A DNA stretch of 64,000 bases from Cladosporium sp. IMV 00045 (GCA_001931905.2 MSJI02000716.1:31410-95409), one strand, 5' to 3'. Counted from the first letter of the stretch, positions 40,947 to 52,682 are shown. The notes: a model not told the origin generated them from the letters alone. Made by a program: numbers and translations.

Positions 40947-43900
40947 ATGGCTAAAGACGAAGAGGTCTTTCGCGTGAGACTGAACTGCGTGGACCACTAC
41001 CAAAACGCACCTGGACCTCTTGACCCTCCTCTTTGGGGTCCTTCGAGCATCACGCCGACACAACGCAATAATTTACCACAGGTCCCTGTAATACGCGTCT
41101 TTGGAGCCACCGAGACCGGTCAGAAAGTCTGTTTGCACATTCATGGCGCGTTTCCATACTTGTATATTCCATACACGGAGGCACTGGACAAAGGAACCGT
41201 GGACGCGTACATCAACACCCTACGCCACTCCATCGATCATGCCCTTGCTCTTTCGTACCGCCGCAACCAATACGACAGTCCCCGCAACTCCGCCTTCGTA
41301 GCACACATCAGCTTGGTCAAAGGCGTGCCTTTCTTTGGGTACAATGTCGGGTACAGCTACTACCTCAAGATACACTTATTGAATCCACTGCACATGACAC
41401 GCTTCTCCGACCTACTCCAGCAAGGCGCGATTCTCAGAAAGACATTTCAACCGTTCGAGGCGCATCTACAATACCTGCTGCAATGGATGTGCGATTTCAA
41501 CTTGTACGGTTGCGCGTACATCGAATGCGCCAAACCTCGTTTTCGGGAGCCGGTGCCGGCGTGGGAAGAGTTAGATGAGATTACACACCTTTGGCATGAT
41601 CGGTCGATATTGAAAGAGCAGGTGTTGGAAGAGTCGCAGTTCCCTCGGCAAAGCCATTGTCAATTAGAACTCGATGTGCGAGTGGAGGACATTTTGAACA
41701 GACATGAGATTCAGGAGCGACCGCTGCACCACAGTTTCATAGAGCGCTTGAGCTCGCTGGAGAATTTGCCTCCAGAGGAGAAGCTGGTGCATTCGATGGC
41801 TGGGCTGTGGAAGGATGAGACGAGGAGGCGTAAGATGAGGATGGGTATTACGGATCCTACTTCCTCGCCTTTTCCGCCAGAGGTGCTTGTGAGTATGAGC
41901 GCTGATCCGCGAAATGACGCCAAAGGCGGCTGGATTCACGAGGAGGAATTTCGTGAGATGATATATGAGTTAGCAAGCCAGGAGCGTAAGGCGAGGGGTG
42001 GTGGGGATGTCACGTTCGAGGCTTTTGAAAAGATGCAACGAACTGACGATAGTGTGCCCACGGTTTTGGAAAGCGTTGTTGACCTTTTTCACGAGACCCT
42101 CGCTGTAAAATGGCGTGCTGAAGGCAATGCGGAGGCCCAAGGTGACAATATCGAGAACTTGCAGGCATCAAGACAAGAAAACGATGCGCTGGTGGACTTG
42201 GGGACAATTCGACAACTTGCGGATGAAGACGAGTACGAATCTGACGAGGAAGCCGCAAAATTCAAAGCCCTCACGCAGCGCCAAAAGCTTGCCGATGCTG
42301 GTCTCGATGGCGCCATGGGTGAAGCGAAGGTCAATGGCCATCCCGAAGATATCGAGGCTGCTGCCGAAGAGCTTGAGCACAACGATGTGGCGCCTGAAGC
42401 GGTCGATCAGGCCAATGACTCCGCGCATAAACGACCAGCTTCAGATAACGATGGAGGTCTGCCCCAGGAAGCTCAAAGTCAGCAGCAGCGACCGTCATCG
42501 TCTCGACATGGCGCGTTTCGCGTACAGGACAAGAAACGGCGAAAGTTGGAAGACGTGCAATTCCAAGCAGGTGAATCACACAATCTGCCAGAGATTGGGG
42601 ATAACATTGATGAGCCAGCCCTGCCGCCCTCTTGCCAACCGCCTAGACTATCGCAACAGTCTTCATCTTCACAGTCGCGAAAACTAAGTTTCCCTTCTGT
42701 CAAAGATCCCCATGATCCGGACACACAGCTTCGACTGAGCCAACGCGAGGGCACGAATTCGTCGATAGAAAAGCCTCGACCTTCAGCAAAATCTGAGGCT
42801 AAGGAATCGTTCGGTACATCGTTCAGCTCTGTTAAATCGGGGTCTTCACAAAGGACAGTCACTGGAAAGAGTGACCAGCAGCGACAGTTGGACGCCTCAG
42901 CAACCGCAAACTATGCCCGCACATTTGGCAACAGAGGAGGGGCTCCTAGTCTTGTCTTTGGGCATGCACCACCGACATTCGACGAAGTCGATCGAACCGT
43001 CACGCCTCCTGTCGTCTATCAAGATGCTTACTATAGCAATGAGAACGATGTACCTGAACGTCCTCGCGAATATGCAGGTCAAGAGTTCCGCCTCGAGAGC
43101 AAGACTTTGCCCTTTCTTCCCGATTTCGACAAAGATGGAACGCCAATTCCGGTCAAATCATGGCCAATCGAAAAATCAAAACAGGAACTCATCGATCAGC
43201 GACGCTCGCGTCAGTGCTCCTTAAGGACCTGGGAGATTGTAAAGCCGCCACCGTCTTACAAAGAGGTTCGGCTTTGGATGCGCTCGGAGCAGCCTGTCGA
43301 AAGAGATACCCTGGAAGACTTGGAAATCGACGGTCCACCTGCTACTCAAATCAAGCGAAAGAACCGACCGGCCGCTGAGCTTTCTCAGATCGATGGTCCT
43401 ACGCAAAAGAACAAACATGGTTTCAAGTTCACCCAAAGGAAGGCCAGTACCAGTGTTCAGCATGAAACTGGTTATATGTCTACCATGAGTTTGGAAGTTC
43501 ATGTCAACACCCGCGCAGATCTTTCGCCCGATCCAGAGCAAGATGAGATTAGCATGGTCGTCTGGTGTCTTGCCGACGAGCAGTTGGAAGATGGCGTGAA
43601 GCTTGGAATCATCATTCTCGCAAATCCCAAAGATGAGACCTTGACGGAACGCATTCGCCGCATCGTAGGCAACACTGTTCAACTCGATGAGGAAGACGAC
43701 GAGCTCGATCTGTTCAATCGCATGGTGGATATTGTTCGTTCACACGACCCTGACATCCTGACAGGATACGAAGTGCACAACAGCAGTTGGGGCTATCTGA
43801 TTGAGCGTGCCCGGTTGCAGTATGAGTTCAACCTGCCTGATGAGTTCTCGCGAATGAAATCACAATCGCACGGCCGGTTTGGCAAAGATGCGGATCGATG

Positions 43901-46025
43901 GGGTTTCACTCATACCTCCACAGTTCGCATTACTGGCAGACATACCATCAATATCTGGAGAGCCATGAGGGCGGAGTTGAACCTCCTTCAGTACACAATG
44001 GAGAATGTGGTGTTCCACTTACTTCACCGGCGCATACCGCACTACTCTTTTGCGACTCTCACGAGGTGGTTTCGAAGCGAGAAACCCCGAGACCTAGCCA
44101 AAGCGTTGGACTATATCATGACACGCACACAACTTGACCTGGAAATCTTAGATGCCAATGAGCTCATCCCACGAACATCGGAGCAGGCACGCTTGCTCGG
44201 CGTGGATTTCTTCTCGGTATTCAGCCGTGGATCGCAATTCAAAGTCGAATCGCTCATGTTTCGTATCGCGAAACCGGAGTCTTTCGTGCTCGTCTCGCCA
44301 TCACGCAAGCAGGTCGGAGCTCAAAATGCGTTGGAGTGTTTGCCCTTGGTCATGGAACCCATGTCTTCGTTCTACACGAGCCCTGTCTTGGTTTTGGACT
44401 TCCAGAGTCTGTACCCCAGTGTCATGATCGCCTACAATTACTGCTACTCAACCTGCCTGGGACGCATTACGAATTGGAGGGGGACGAACAAACTCGGGTT
44501 CGCTGACTTCAAACGCACGCCAGGCCTTCTAGAGCTGGTCAAGGACAAAGTCAACATCTCCCCAAATGGCATGATGTACGTCAAGCCGGAGATGCGCAAG
44601 TCTCTCCTCGCCAAAATGTTGGGAGAAATCTTAGAGACGCGCGTTATGGTCAAGAGCGGCATGAAGGTCGATAAAGATGACAAGACTCTACAGCAGCTCC
44701 TCAACAACAGACAGCTGGCTTTGAAATTGATCGCCAATGTCACCTACGGCTACACCTCCGCCAGTTTCTCCGGTCGCATGCCTTGTTCCGAGATCGCAGA
44801 CTCCATCGTCCAGACTGGCCGTGAAACGCTTGAAAAGGCCATTGCTCTCATCCACTCAGTCGAGCGATGGGGCGCCGAAGTCGTCTACGGCGACACTGAC
44901 AGCTTGTTCATCCACCTCAAGGGCCGCTCAAAGGACGAAGCTTTCAAGATCGGCGACGAGATTTCCAAAGCGGTCACAGACATGAATCCGAGACCGATCA
45001 AGCTGAAATTCGAGAAAGTCTATCACCCTTGTGTCTTACTGGCCAAGAAACGCTACGTCGGCTTCAAGTACGAGTCTCCCTCTCAAAAGGAGCCAGAGTT
45101 CGATGCCAAAGGCATTGAGACGGTCCGTCGTGACGGAACACCTGCTGAGCAGAAAATTGAAGAAAAAGCACTCAAGCTCCTCTTCCGGACTTCAGATCTC
45201 AGTGAAGTCAAGCGCTACTTCCAAGCGCAATGCACCAAAATCATGACCGGCCGCTTCTCCGTGCAAGACTTCTGCTTCGCGAAAGAAGTCAAGCTGGGGA
45301 CTTACTCGGAAAAAGGGCCCGCGCCACCCGGAGCCCTGATCGCGACCAAACGCATGCTGAAAGATCCCAGGCTGGAGCCGCAATACGGAGAGCGCGTGCC
45401 GTACGTGGTCATCGCCGGCGCGCCTGGCGCGAGGCTCTTCGAGCGCTGCGTGGAACCCGAGCGCTTGATCAACGAAGAGCACGCGGAGCTCGATGCTGAG
45501 TACTACATTTCGAAGAACTTGATCCCGCCTCTGGAGAGGATTTTCAACCTCGTAGGCGCGAATGTGCGGCAGTGGTATGATGAGATGCCGAAGGTGCAGC
45601 GTATTCGATTGCTGGGAGGAAGTCGTGAGGGTGACGTCGGCGTGGGGAGGAAGAAGACTATGGAGAGCTATATGGGTTCTTCCCTCTGCATTGTTTGCCG
45701 CGACCGCTTGCCGCCCAAGACGCGCGATGTGGCTCCTTTGCCGCTCTGCCATACTTGCCGCAACGCTCAGTCGAAGCAGACTTTGCTCGCGCTGCGGCGG
45801 AAGATTCAGAAGGCGGAGTTGCGTGACCGGGATCTGGAAGATGTCTGCCGCAGTTGTGCAGGTTTGTCGTTTGGCGAGGAGGTCAAGTGTGATAGTAGAG
45901 ATTGTCCGGTTTTCTATAGTAGGGTGAAGGGCAGGACGATGCTGGGTGTTGTGAGGAATGGGGTAGGGAGGGTTTTAGAGGGGTTGGAAAAAGAGCTCAC
46001 TGCTAGGGAGGAATTTGACTGGTAA
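40947..46025 (+). CDS. REV3: DNA polymerase zeta catalytic subunit REV3
   Basis: One uninterrupted exon of 1,692 codons. The N-terminal B-family domain (FGATETGQKVCLHIHG; YSYYLKIHLL) is followed by about 500 disordered residues, an exonuclease-like domain and the polymerase domain. Polymerase motifs are complete: DFQSLYPSVM (about 1150), KLIANVTYGYTSASFSGRMP (about 1260) and YGDTDSLF (about 1313). The C-terminus has two cysteine clusters, CIVC...CHTC (about 1580) and CRSC...CDSRDC (about 1634); the second probably holds a Fe-S cluster. REV3 with REV7 extends from mismatched or lesion-bearing primers in translesion synthesis and is the main source of induced mutation. The gene converges on SER2 with only 144 bp between stops. 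Confidence 0.97.
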   Translation: MAKDEEVFRVRLNCVDHYQNAPGPLDPPLWGPSSITPTQRNNLPQVPVIRVFGATETGQKVCLHIHGAFPYLYIPYTEALDKGTVDAYINTLRHSIDHALALSYRRNQYDSPRNSAFVAHISLVKGVPFFGYNVGYSYYLKIHLLNPLHMTRFSDLLQQGAILRKTFQPFEAHLQYLLQWMCDFNLYGCAYIECAKPRFREPVPAWEELDEITHLWHDRSILKEQVLEESQFPRQSHCQLELDVRVEDILNRHEIQERPLHHSFIERLSSLENLPPEEKLVHSMAGLWKDETRRRKMRMGITDPTSSPFPPEVLVSMSADPRNDAKGGWIHEEEFREMIYELASQERKARGGGDVTFEAFEKMQRTDDSVPTVLESVVDLFHETLAVKWRAEGNAEAQGDNIENLQASRQENDALVDLGTIRQLADEDEYESDEEAAKFKALTQRQKLADAGLDGAMGEAKVNGHPEDIEAAAEELEHNDVAPEAVDQANDSAHKRPASDNDGGLPQEAQSQQQRPSSSRHGAFRVQDKKRRKLEDVQFQAGESHNLPEIGDNIDEPALPPSCQPPRLSQQSSSSQSRKLSFPSVKDPHDPDTQLRLSQREGTNSSIEKPRPSAKSEAKESFGTSFSSVKSGSSQRTVTGKSDQQRQLDASATANYARTFGNRGGAPSLVFGHAPPTFDEVDRTVTPPVVYQDAYYSNENDVPERPREYAGQEFRLESKTLPFLPDFDKDGTPIPVKSWPIEKSKQELIDQRRSRQCSLRTWEIVKPPPSYKEVRLWMRSEQPVERDTLEDLEIDGPPATQIKRKNRPAAELSQIDGPTQKNKHGFKFTQRKASTSVQHETGYMSTMSLEVHVNTRADLSPDPEQDEISMVVWCLADEQLEDGVKLGIIILANPKDETLTERIRRIVGNTVQLDEEDDELDLFNRMVDIVRSHDPDILTGYEVHNSSWGYLIERARLQYEFNLPDEFSRMKSQSHGRFGKDADRWGFTHTSTVRITGRHTINIWRAMRAELNLLQYTMENVVFHLLHRRIPHYSFATLTRWFRSEKPRDLAKALDYIMTRTQLDLEILDANELIPRTSEQARLLGVDFFSVFSRGSQFKVESLMFRIAKPESFVLVSPSRKQVGAQNALECLPLVMEPMSSFYTSPVLVLDFQSLYPSVMIAYNYCYSTCLGRITNWRGTNKLGFADFKRTPGLLELVKDKVNISPNGMMYVKPEMRKSLLAKMLGEILETRVMVKSGMKVDKDDKTLQQLLNNRQLALKLIANVTYGYTSASFSGRMPCSEIADSIVQTGRETLEKAIALIHSVERWGAEVVYGDTDSLFIHLKGRSKDEAFKIGDEISKAVTDMNPRPIKLKFEKVYHPCVLLAKKRYVGFKYESPSQKEPEFDAKGIETVRRDGTPAEQKIEEKALKLLFRTSDLSEVKRYFQAQCTKIMTGRFSVQDFCFAKEVKLGTYSEKGPAPPGALIATKRMLKDPRLEPQYGERVPYVVIAGAPGARLFERCVEPERLINEEHAELDAEYYISKNLIPPLERIFNLVGANVRQWYDEMPKVQRIRLLGGSREGDVGVGRKKTMESYMGSSLCIVCRDRLPPKTRDVAPLPLCHTCRNAQSKQTLLALRRKIQKAELRDRDLEDVCRSCAGLSFGEEVKCDSRDCPVFYSRVKGRTMLGVVRNGVGRVLEGLEKELTAREEFDW

Positions 46026-46169
46026 GGTTGTGTGATGCTTAAACATAGCGATGGCGTTGGCGGGATACCTTGGACTGATTACACCATGTCGTTTTAAAAT
46101 CAACGTCTTTCTACATTCGTGCACTCATCTATTTCGTCTAGCCATCTGTGTTGCATGAACAACCAAACA

Positions 46170-47192
46170 TTACAAATACTTCTTCACTTCATCGCTCGTG
46201 TAACCAAGCACATGCACAACATCCATCAAACTGTCACCATTCAACCTAGTCGGCGCCGCAAGCTGCACCTTCGGCTTCGCATTGAAAGCAACTCCCAAAC
46301 CCGCCACGCCCATCATCAACAGATCATTGCTTCCGTCACCAACCGCAACCGCCCTCTCAGCAGGAATCCCATTCTCCTCCGCCAACTGCAACAGCAACTC
46401 CCTCTTCTTCGCCGCGTGAATAATCGGCGCATCCGCCACAAGTTCGCCAGTCAACACACTCTTCTCATCATCCGCCACCAAATGATTCGCATAAGCGTAA
46501 TCCAGCCCCAGCGTCTCCTTCACCCACAACGCCAAAGGCGTGAAACCACCACTGAGCACCGCCGTCTTCCACCCGAGCCCTTTCAGCACTTTGACGAGAT
46601 CCCTGGCGCCGGGCGTGAAAGTGATGACGCCCTCGCGCAGCTGCTGCCAGATGCTCATGGGCACGCCTTTGAGCAGGCCGACGCGGGCGCGCAGCGAGGC
46701 CTCGAAGTCCGTGTAGGGCGCTTCGCCGCGCATGGCCGCTTCGGTGATGGCGGCGACTTGGTCGTAGAGTCCGACGGCGCGGGCCAGCTCGTCGATTACT
46801 TCTTGTTGGATCAAAGTCGAGTCCATGTCGAAGACTGCAAGGCCGGGCTCGCGGTGCAGTTTATAGAGGCTCAGGGGTTGGATCACGATGTCCCAGCCTT
46901 TTTCGGCTTGGAAGTTCGCGAGGGATGGGGCGTGGGTTGCTTTCGTGCATTCGGCTAGGGTTGGCGTGTGGCGGGTTTGGATGGTGATTTCGAGCACGCG
47001 GGCGGATTCGCCTTCTTGGTCCAGATAGCGGAATGAGGGGCCTTGGGTGGGTTCGGAGGCGCTGAAGAGATCTTCCAGAATAGTCGTGAGGTTGCCTCTC
47101 ATTGGTTTCATTCGTTCATCTTTGCCTGTGAGTGGTGTTTTGCTGAAAGCGAGGGCGACAATGCCCGATTCGTGGATGCTGTCTTGCGACAT
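46170..47192 (-). CDS. SER2: Phosphoserine phosphatase
   Basis: A single exon of 340 codons. HAD-family motif I is FDMDSTLIQQEVIDE (about residue 120), motif II is the Ser in AVLSGGFTPLA, and motif III/IV is VGDGSNDLLMM (about 285). The N-terminal 110 residues form an extra domain, as in SerB proteins that carry an ACT-like region. It hydrolyses O-phosphoserine to serine, the last step of serine synthesis from 3-phosphoglycerate. It should be cytosolic. The coding strand is C-rich for the first 570 bases and G-rich for the last 430. Confidence 0.95.
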   Translation of the reverse strand: MSQDSIHESGIVALAFSKTPLTGKDERMKPMRGNLTTILEDLFSASEPTQGPSFRYLDQEGESARVLEITIQTRHTPTLAECTKATHAPSLANFQAEKGWDIVIQPLSLYKLHREPGLAVFDMDSTLIQQEVIDELARAVGLYDQVAAITEAAMRGEAPYTDFEASLRARVGLLKGVPMSIWQQLREGVITFTPGARDLVKVLKGLGWKTAVLSGGFTPLALWVKETLGLDYAYANHLVADDEKSVLTGELVADAPIIHAAKKRELLLQLAEENGIPAERAVAVGDGSNDLLMMGVAGLGVAFNAKPKVQLAAPTRLNGDSLMDVVHVLGYTSDEVKKYL

Positions 47193-48073
47193 GTTTTCGA
47201 TTCGGACAGTTCAAGGACTTGAACAATTCCTTGTTGTGCTTTTTTCTCTTGTTGGAAATAATCGGCTCAACTTCAATTCATGTGTCAACAAAAATGTGAT
47301 GTATCTCCCAAGACTGTTAGTGAGTCTTTTCGGTCAAAGCCCGAATTTCGGGCGAAAATCAACACTCCGACCATTGACCTCATCAACCGTGAAATCCGAC
47401 TGTCAGGAGCAAGAAGACCTCGTCTGCTCGAATGCAGCATCACGACCTAACACTGACAACCACAGAGAGGGCCATGCGATGTGTCAATCATGGTAGGGAT
47501 ACGATTGCATGTAGTGGGCAAACAAAATTCTTTGACCTACAGCCAGCTAGGGAGAAAAAAATACGATAACAGGGATTCTAGCATGATTGAATGCGACAAT
47601 ATAAACGATGGCTACATTCTGAGACATCCGACTGAGCAGTGTGTCGCAAGCCTGTGTGATCGAAGTGTCTCAACTCTTCTTCACTAGTCAAGTCAGTGAA
47701 GGTCCATTCGCCCGCGCACATGGATGAGATTCAGCGGGTTTCACGTGGCTTGAGGCGGAGACCAGAAGGCGTTGTGATTCACTTACTACACGTTTGTGAG
47801 TACGTGTAACCACATGTACACTTGTGAAGTAAAGTGAAGTGAATTTGCAACTATCACGTGGAAAGATGCTCATTCACCTTCAATGATTTCATAGGCAAGT
47901 GCATGGCACCTGCCAGGCTGTATCTCAAGAATCATTCACTCAGCTTGCATTCCCAACACATAAACTTGATCATACTTCGGAGCACCCACTCCACCCTCTC
48001 AACTTACACATATATCCCATACCTAATCAAAACAACGACATTAGCCCGCTAGATCGTCGGCCGAGCGAACGAC
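47193..48073. promoter_or_regulatory. Divergent region, SER2 and BTB gene, with two E-box sequences
   Basis: These 881 bases lie between outward-facing starts. CACGTG occurs twice (47742-47747 and 47855-47860), which are possible bHLH sites. A short GTGAAGTAAAGTGAAGTGAA tandem motif lies at about 47824-47843. No gene is supported. Confidence 0.45.
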
Positions 48074-48829
48074 ATGGAAGAAGTCTCGCAGAAACGTCAG
48101 CGAGACGGCGAGAATAGCGGCGAAGATGATCGCCAAGCGAAGCGCTTCAAGTGAGTTGTTGATCTGCTTCTTATGAAACGTTTGGAGCTAGCTGACGCAT
48201 TCGTCAGAACATGTGACTACAATGAAATGGTGACCATCCTCATCGGCCAGGATCAAGAGGCATTCATGGTCCACAGAGACATCATCTCCGCCAAATCGCC
48301 ATTCTTCGAGGCAGCATGCTCGAAACGCTGGAAGGAAGGGCTCGAGAAAACTATTCGTATGCCCGAAGCCGAGTCAGAAGTATTTAGGGCTTACATCACC
48401 TGGATCTATAGCAACAATATCGATGTTGCACGAGTCGAGACCACTAATAAGCGGGCACTCGACGACCAAAAACTGCTCATGAGTTTGTACATTTTTGGAG
48501 ATTTTGCTGGTGACCGACCATTATGCAGGGAATCAATCCGGCTTCTGGTATCCCTGTCCAAAATTTGGAGGGTCGTGTTCACTACCCGTCCGTTCCTGGC
48601 TAAGGTCTGGGCTTCTACCATGCCTTCATCGCCGTCGCGGAAGGTAGTCGTCGATCGAATAATACTTTTTCTGAACGCTGAGAATGTCGCTTCTCACATT
48701 GACAGGCATCCTGCGGAAGTCGCCAGAGAGATTGCCATGGCGCTCATGCGTCAAAGGGATACAAATTCAACAAAATCCTTCGTAGCCAGGTTGGACGAGT
48801 ATCTCGAAGCCGAAGATAAAAGACCCTGA
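48074..48829 (+). CDS. BTB/POZ-domain protein
   Basis: Exons 48074-48150 and 48208-48829 with a 57-nt intron (GTGAGT to GTCAG) give 232 residues. After a basic N-terminus (KRQRDGENSGEDDRQAKRFK) the BTB fold spans about 27-110, with FMVHRDIISAKSPFFEAAC and a helical SEVFRAYITWIYS segment. No Kelch, MATH or zinc-finger partner is attached. Small single-BTB proteins of this kind are very expanded in filamentous ascomycetes. They are thought to act as CUL3 adaptors or dimerisation modules. The particular role is unknown. Confidence 0.85.
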
Positions 48830-49566
48830 AGCCGAGTAGATGGAGAATCAGGCTACATGAGCTTCTCTGAATGAAATGGATCAGGCTCTCGAAGCGTATA
48901 ACAGCCGGCTTTTCTTGCTGCTGTCTGCGACTTAGAGAAGCTTGCAATGCAAGTTCATCACAAGATCTTTTCTCGGGCGCTGAGAGGCGATGTTACCTTT
49001 GTGAGATTCTAAAGAATATGTATGGAGGAGTTCATGTGTTGTAGACCACTCGAACTTTGGAGGAAATAGGCCCTTCGGTCATCTCCCGTCTTTCAGCATG
49101 GAGGCAGAAAAGCGTCTAGATATGCGGGCTTGCTTGGACCGAAGAAAGGGACATGTCAAACATGCTCATTAACCCATTTTCCAAAATCACCCTTTCCGCG
49201 ATCCACGTGCAAATACCACCATCTCCCGCCCGTCAGAATTCCCTCCTACCACTGAGATACACCTACCTCCATCGCCCACGACTCGAAGAGAAAACAGCCA
49301 AATCTAATGATCCAAAACAACCATCTCTATCCCGTTCATGCACATACCATAGGCGCTAGTATACCAAAGTCAAATATCATCATTTAGAGACGTAGCCTCG
49401 GAACAACACTCTCTCCGCGATCTCCATGCAGCTATCCTCATACCTAGTCTATCGGAATCACAGACGACCATTGAGAGACCTGTCTACCGAAACGTGCCCT
49501 GAAACAGTGTACAACAAGAACCGATCAATCTGACATTAAAGAATTTCGCTAATTTCATCGTCCTTG
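48830..49566. other. Convergent intergenic region between BTB and anion-transporter genes
   Basis: These 737 bases hold two 3' UTRs and are AT-richer than the genes. An A/C-rich stretch lies at 49180-49350. No open frame, RNA gene or repeat is convincing. Confidence 0.4.
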
Positions 49567-50899
49567 CTACTGATTCTCCTCCTTATACTGATCATTGTCC
49601 TCATCCTTCCCAGGCATCATGATCTGTTTATTGATGACGGCCTTAGCATGCGCAGCCATAACGAACAGCCAGACAGCAATCAACACAATGGTGGCAATGC
49701 TTCCAACCCACTGAATTCCAGGACTGAGAAGCTGCTCTCCAATGTCGATGAGCGCGACCAAAAAGCCGACGTTTGGGAACACGCAGGCGTACCAGACAAG
49801 CTTGAAAGACATCTCGTTTGCCTTGCTCAGCACGCTAATGAGAGCGATCCCGAAAAACCAAAAGCCAAAGGACCAGAGGAATCTGTTCGTTGTATCAATA
49901 TCGACAGGTCAGTATAGCGAAGGGAAGTACTCACATGGCCACAATTATAGCCAGTTGTTCCAGCATCTCCGCCATTCCCGGATTCGCCGCGAAAACACCA
50001 TAGTTCGCAGGAATGCTCTGAGACATACCAATTAAGGCAAGACTAGTGAAGCTCGGTGGTCCGACAGCAATGAACATGCCGGGTCGCATGTTCGGCTCCG
50101 GGAGACCGTGTTGCATCAGACGGGTGATGAAAACCGAGTACATCATGAACGAAACCATCCATCCGAGACCTTGCATACTAACGCCAGCGACGATGATCGT
50201 CGCTCGGTGCTCCGCTGGTTGTGTGGAAACAATCTGGCTGGCGAAAGTCCCCGTCAACATCGTAGGGAAAATCGGGAGAATCCAGGCTGGCGTCATAGCC
50301 TGAACGGTGAGGCGCTTTGGTGGTGCCGTGAAGAGATATGTGTACTGCCCAATCGAGAGCATCAACACGCAGGCGAGGTATATCCAAAATGCTACGCGCT
50401 GTACCACCTCAAGCCATACCCCTGTCGAAGGGACACCGTAAGCCTGGATCCCATTGAAGATGTTGACGATACTGAGGAAGAACGTTGGAATGAAGAGCGA
50501 CTCCGTCGGGTGGGATATTGCGCTAGTAAATGTACCCTGAAACATGATGAATCTTGCGCTGATGGCTGCCATGAAACAGAGGAAAAGAACAATCTCGTAG
50601 ATGAAGACCACTTTTCCAATTGTCGTCAAACCAGTGAACGTGTTCGGTTGCGCGTTGAGAAGAGTCGCTATTCCTCCTGTTGCCATCGTGCATGCAAAGT
50701 TTGCGAAGGTGAAACTGTCCATCCGTCAGACCAGAAGATCGAAAGTTGATGTCCAAAACATATTCCCGTACTGCTTGATGCGTTGCTTGAAAGTCACCTG
50801 CTCGGCATCGTGAGGGTTATCTTTCTCCAAACGACCCGATTCCTCATCATCCTTGCTTGAGCTTGGCGGTGATGAAGGTTGACGTTTCCGGGCGGACAT
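49567..50899 (-). CDS. SLAC1/TehA-type anion (sulfite or C4-dicarboxylate) transporter
   Basis: Exons 50760-50899, 49935-50714 and 49567-49882 give 411 residues. The introns are 45 nt (GTTTTG to GACAG) and 52 nt (GTGAGT to AACAG). The hydrophilic N-terminus ends in KQRIKQY. The membrane part opens with FTFANFACTMATGGIA, the typical first helix of the voltage-dependent anion channel fold, and continues with about ten helices in all. Known fungal members are the SSU1 sulfite pump and the MAE1 malate transporter. I cannot tell which substrate applies. The start lies 430 bp from a divergent 2-hydroxyacid oxidase gene, which favours an organic-acid substrate. Confidence 0.85.
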
Positions 50900-51328
50900 G
50901 ATTGTCGCTGCCCAATTGTGTTTCGTTAAGGCGTTGTACAGAGCAAATGTTCTCGAGGAAAAGATGCATGGAGCCAAAGCAAAACCATTCTCCGGTATCA
51001 CCCTGCCTCGCAGCTTGGCATGGCGACAAGCATCATTAGAGTGACGTACATCAATGCTTGTACCGTTTAGCTGCCGAATCCTGCTAATATAAGCAATGCA
51101 AGTATCCTTTTTCCTAGTAGCCTTACGAGCCTTACGAGCCCTACTCGGTCGTTCTACGGAAAGTTTCAAGTTCACAGAGGAAGTCGAGAACATCTTACAC
51201 GCAACCGATACGTCATCAAGGCGAACGTTTGCAACAACATTAGAAATACCATGTCGAAGGGAGTCCAAAAAGACAAAGATACGTACTCACGAAATCGTTC
51301 CAACAAACATTCCCCTTCATTGCCCAAA
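50900..51328. promoter_or_regulatory. Divergent promoter, anion transporter and 2-hydroxyacid oxidase
   Basis: A 429-bp bidirectional region. Short direct repeats CCTTACGAG occur at about 51120-51136. The oxidase frame also has an upstream in-frame ATG at 51251. A shared regulator, perhaps the nearby Zn2Cys6 protein, is possible, but no CGG-paired operator is clear. Confidence 0.45.
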
Positions 51329-52682
51329 ATGACCGACACACAAAACTACGTGGCCCAGAAACAGAAGGTCCCCAGTCCCGTCGAATATGAGAAGTCAGTT
51401 TATCAGAATGGCTTGCACTACGAACATCCACCGTTCACTTTCAACGCAAAAGAATGGGAACCGAAGGCAGCTGCACTCATGAGTGCCAATAGCAGAGGCT
51501 ATGTGATCGGTAACGCAGGAACTGGCGAAACGGCCAACAAGAACGTCGAGGCCTTCAAAAAGTGGTCCATTGTGCCGAAACGTCTAGTCGCCAGCGACGA
51601 TCTGCCGGATCTGACCACGAAAGTCGTTGGTCAGGAATTCCAATTTCCAATTGCAGCGGCTCCTGTTGGCGTGCAGCGTGAGCATTTCAAATAGGCTGCG
51701 GCACCGAAGCGAGACAGATTTTGACATGATTACCCAGGTATCTTCAACCCTGATGGCGAAGTTGCTGCAGCACGAGCAGCGGCAGAGAATAACGTACCAT
51801 ACATCTTGAGTTCGGCAACTAGTACAAGCATTGAGGAAGTTGCAGAGGCCAATGGTGATGGCAGTCGATGGTTTCAACTGTACTGGCCCAAGAATGAGGA
51901 CGAAGAAATTACGATCTCAATGCTTGACCGTGCGAAGAAGTCGGGTTACACAGCGCTGGTGGTAACTCTTGATACTTACATTCTTGGATGGCGACCGAGC
52001 GACATGGACAATGGGTTTGTGAATTGATCTTGCTGAAAGACCAAATGCTGACTCCTCGCGTAGGTACAACCCTTTTCTTCGATCCGACCAGATTGGAACG
52101 GCCATTGGATTGACAGATCCCGTCTTCCGCCGGCGATTTAAGGAGAAGCACGGCGTTGAAGCTGAAGAAAGTATGTCGGTCGCTGTAGCAGAATGGGCGC
52201 AAACGATCTTCCCTGGTACCAGCCATGGCTGGGAGGATGTCAAGTTTCTGCAGAAGCACTGGGACGGGCCTATCATACTCAAAGGCATCCAGTCTGTTGA
52301 GGACGCCAGGAAGTGTGTCGAAATTGGAGTGCAGGGTATCGTGGTCAGCAACCACGGTGGAAGGCAAGTCGACGGCGGTGTCAGCTCCCTGGGTATGTTG
52401 CCTCGAATCGTCGACGCGGTGGGAGACAAGCTTGATGTCATCTTCGATTCCGGCATCAGGTGTGGCTCGGATATTGCAAAGGCCATGGCGCTTGGCGCAA
52501 AGATGGTTCTTGTCGGTAGACCATATGTTTACGGTCTGGTGCTGGGAGGACAAGCTGGCGTGAGCCACGTCTTGAAGTCATTGCTTGGGGACTCCCAGCT
52601 CACACTTCATCTGGCTGGGATTTTGTCCTGTAGTCAGACGCATCTCAACCGCGATTGTCTGGTCCGGGAGTCAGAGCTTTGA
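51329..52682 (+). CDS. FMN-dependent 2-hydroxyacid oxidase (lactate 2-monooxygenase-like)
   Basis: Exons 51329-51677, 51738-52014 and 52064-52682, with introns of 60 and 49 nt, give 414 residues. An in-frame ATG at 51251 would add 26. The fold is the FMN-binding TIM barrel of glycolate/lactate oxidases. The FMN-contacting Lys is in ILKGI (about 280), and the catalytic His and substrate-binding Arg are in SNHGGRQVDGG (about 304). FDSGIRCGSD and VGRPYVYG bind the FMN phosphate. The N-terminus has the long arm (PPFTFNAKEWE) seen in fungal lactate 2-monooxygenase-like enzymes. There is no cytochrome b2 domain, so electrons probably go to oxygen. The likely substrate is a short 2-hydroxyacid. Confidence 0.88.
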
